Part shown: positions 63,811-64,000 of the stretch, piece after piece | Position numbering within the stretch: position 1 is the stretch's first letter | Layout: each line of letters begins with the position of its first letter | Source of the DNA: an uncultured Pelagimonas sp. | GTDB lineage: Bacteria; Pseudomonadota; Alphaproteobacteria; Rhodobacterales; Rhodobacteraceae | Assembly (NCBI RefSeq): GCF_947498515.1 | Contig: NZ_CANMKO010000003.1 | Location: 434,001 to 498,000 of the forward strand | Reading direction: 5' to 3' | Length of the DNA stretch: 64,000 nucleotides | Translations under genes and position numbers: made by a program | The notes under the pieces: model-generated | Databases searched by the model: none | What the model saw: only the letters and a program-made list of their open reading frames with translations | Told to the model about the DNA's origin: nothing

Positions 63811-63872
63811 ACTTTCCTCCCTGTTCGCTTGCCGCTACGCTGACCTTGGGACAGCGCAAGGACAAGATCGAA

Positions 63873-64000
63873 ATGTTAGAACGTCGCGACACTAGTGGAA
63901 TTGTTCACCTGCACATGAACGCCCCCAAACGTTTTAATGCCCTGTCTGACGACATGCTGGCGGCGCTACAGGCGCAGATTGACACGCTTAAAACCGATAG
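63873..64000 (+). CDS. Enoyl-CoA hydratase/isomerase family protein (3' truncated)
   Basis: The first 42 residues (MLERRDTSGIVHLHMNAPKR, then FNALSDDMLAALQAQI) match the N-terminus of crotonase-family enzymes, where NAPKRFNALS is typical. The gene continues past the window, so its activity cannot be assigned. Confidence 0.85.
   Translation, partial: MLERRDTSGIVHLHMNAPKRFNALSDDMLAALQAQIDTLKTD

Noticed and set aside
1-64000. CRISPR array, insertion sequence or prophage
   Set aside because: No regularly spaced direct repeats, transposase-like proteins or phage genes were seen anywhere in the window.

Overview
The window is a contiguous chromosomal segment of an alphaproteobacterium, most likely a marine Rhodobacterales (Roseobacter-group) species. 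The evidence is gene content and protein style: PAS_5, DUF1127, YicC, an IalB-like protein, the zeta inhibitor of F1-ATPase next to purC, DctB/DctD, MocR and PPK2, at moderate GC. No rRNA, tRNA, insertion sequence, prophage or CRISPR array was seen. The two end genes (LuxR-type regulator, enoyl-CoA hydratase) are cut by the window edges.

Layout. 1-3 kb: a LuxR-type regulator, a possibly structured RNA region, then rpsB-tsf. 3-10.7 kb: a complete phosphate module on the minus strand (phoR, then pstS-pstC-pstA-pstB-phoU-phoB) with a Pho box before pstS and a hairpin attenuator after it. 10.7-14 kb: yicC-gmk-gamma carbonic anhydrase-trans-sulfuration enzyme, running into phoR. 14-15 kb: a PAS_5 protein.

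15-33.6 kb is the most distinctive region, a quinoprotein alcohol-oxidation island. It holds a PQQ alcohol dehydrogenase with the Asp-x-Asp signature of lanthanide enzymes, two c-type cytochromes, a XoxJ/MxaJ-like protein and an export/import-type ABC set resembling the lanthanide-linked ped/lut transporters (binding protein, beta-propeller, acidic small protein, ATPase, permease). It also holds a form II molybdenum hydroxylase (three subunits plus a CoxG-like protein), a NosR-like flavin/Fe-S membrane protein without any nos genes, and a NitT/TauT-type ABC importer whose permease lies 13 kb from its ATPase and binding protein. A plausible reading is oxidation of an alcohol to aldehyde in the periplasm and on to the acid by the molybdenum enzyme, with metal uptake encoded alongside. 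Three divergent promoter regions in the island share a TACGACC-type motif.

33.6-44.5 kb: a HerA-like ATPase, an intergenic region with two predicted small RNAs, an IalB-like protein, a DUF808 protein, gap with LacI-type operator candidates, an outer-membrane-like protein, the dctBD two-component system (DctD lacks the GAFTGA loop), and purQ/purS. 44.6-49.1 kb: two secreted trypsin-like proteases with related N-termini and unrelated C-termini (beta-helix versus coiled coil), lying between purS and purC. 49-58.8 kb: purC, ATPase inhibitor zeta, gene remnants, an MprF-like lipid enzyme, a DMT exporter, a FadL-type porin, a P-loop protein, metA (predicted acetyltransferase), ppk2 and a TetR regulator. 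58.9-64 kb: rplM-rpsI, a MocR regulator divergent from a DUF1127 protein, speD-speE, a thioesterase and the start of an enoyl-CoA hydratase.

All assignments come from reading the sequence and from family knowledge. No database search or structure calculation was run.
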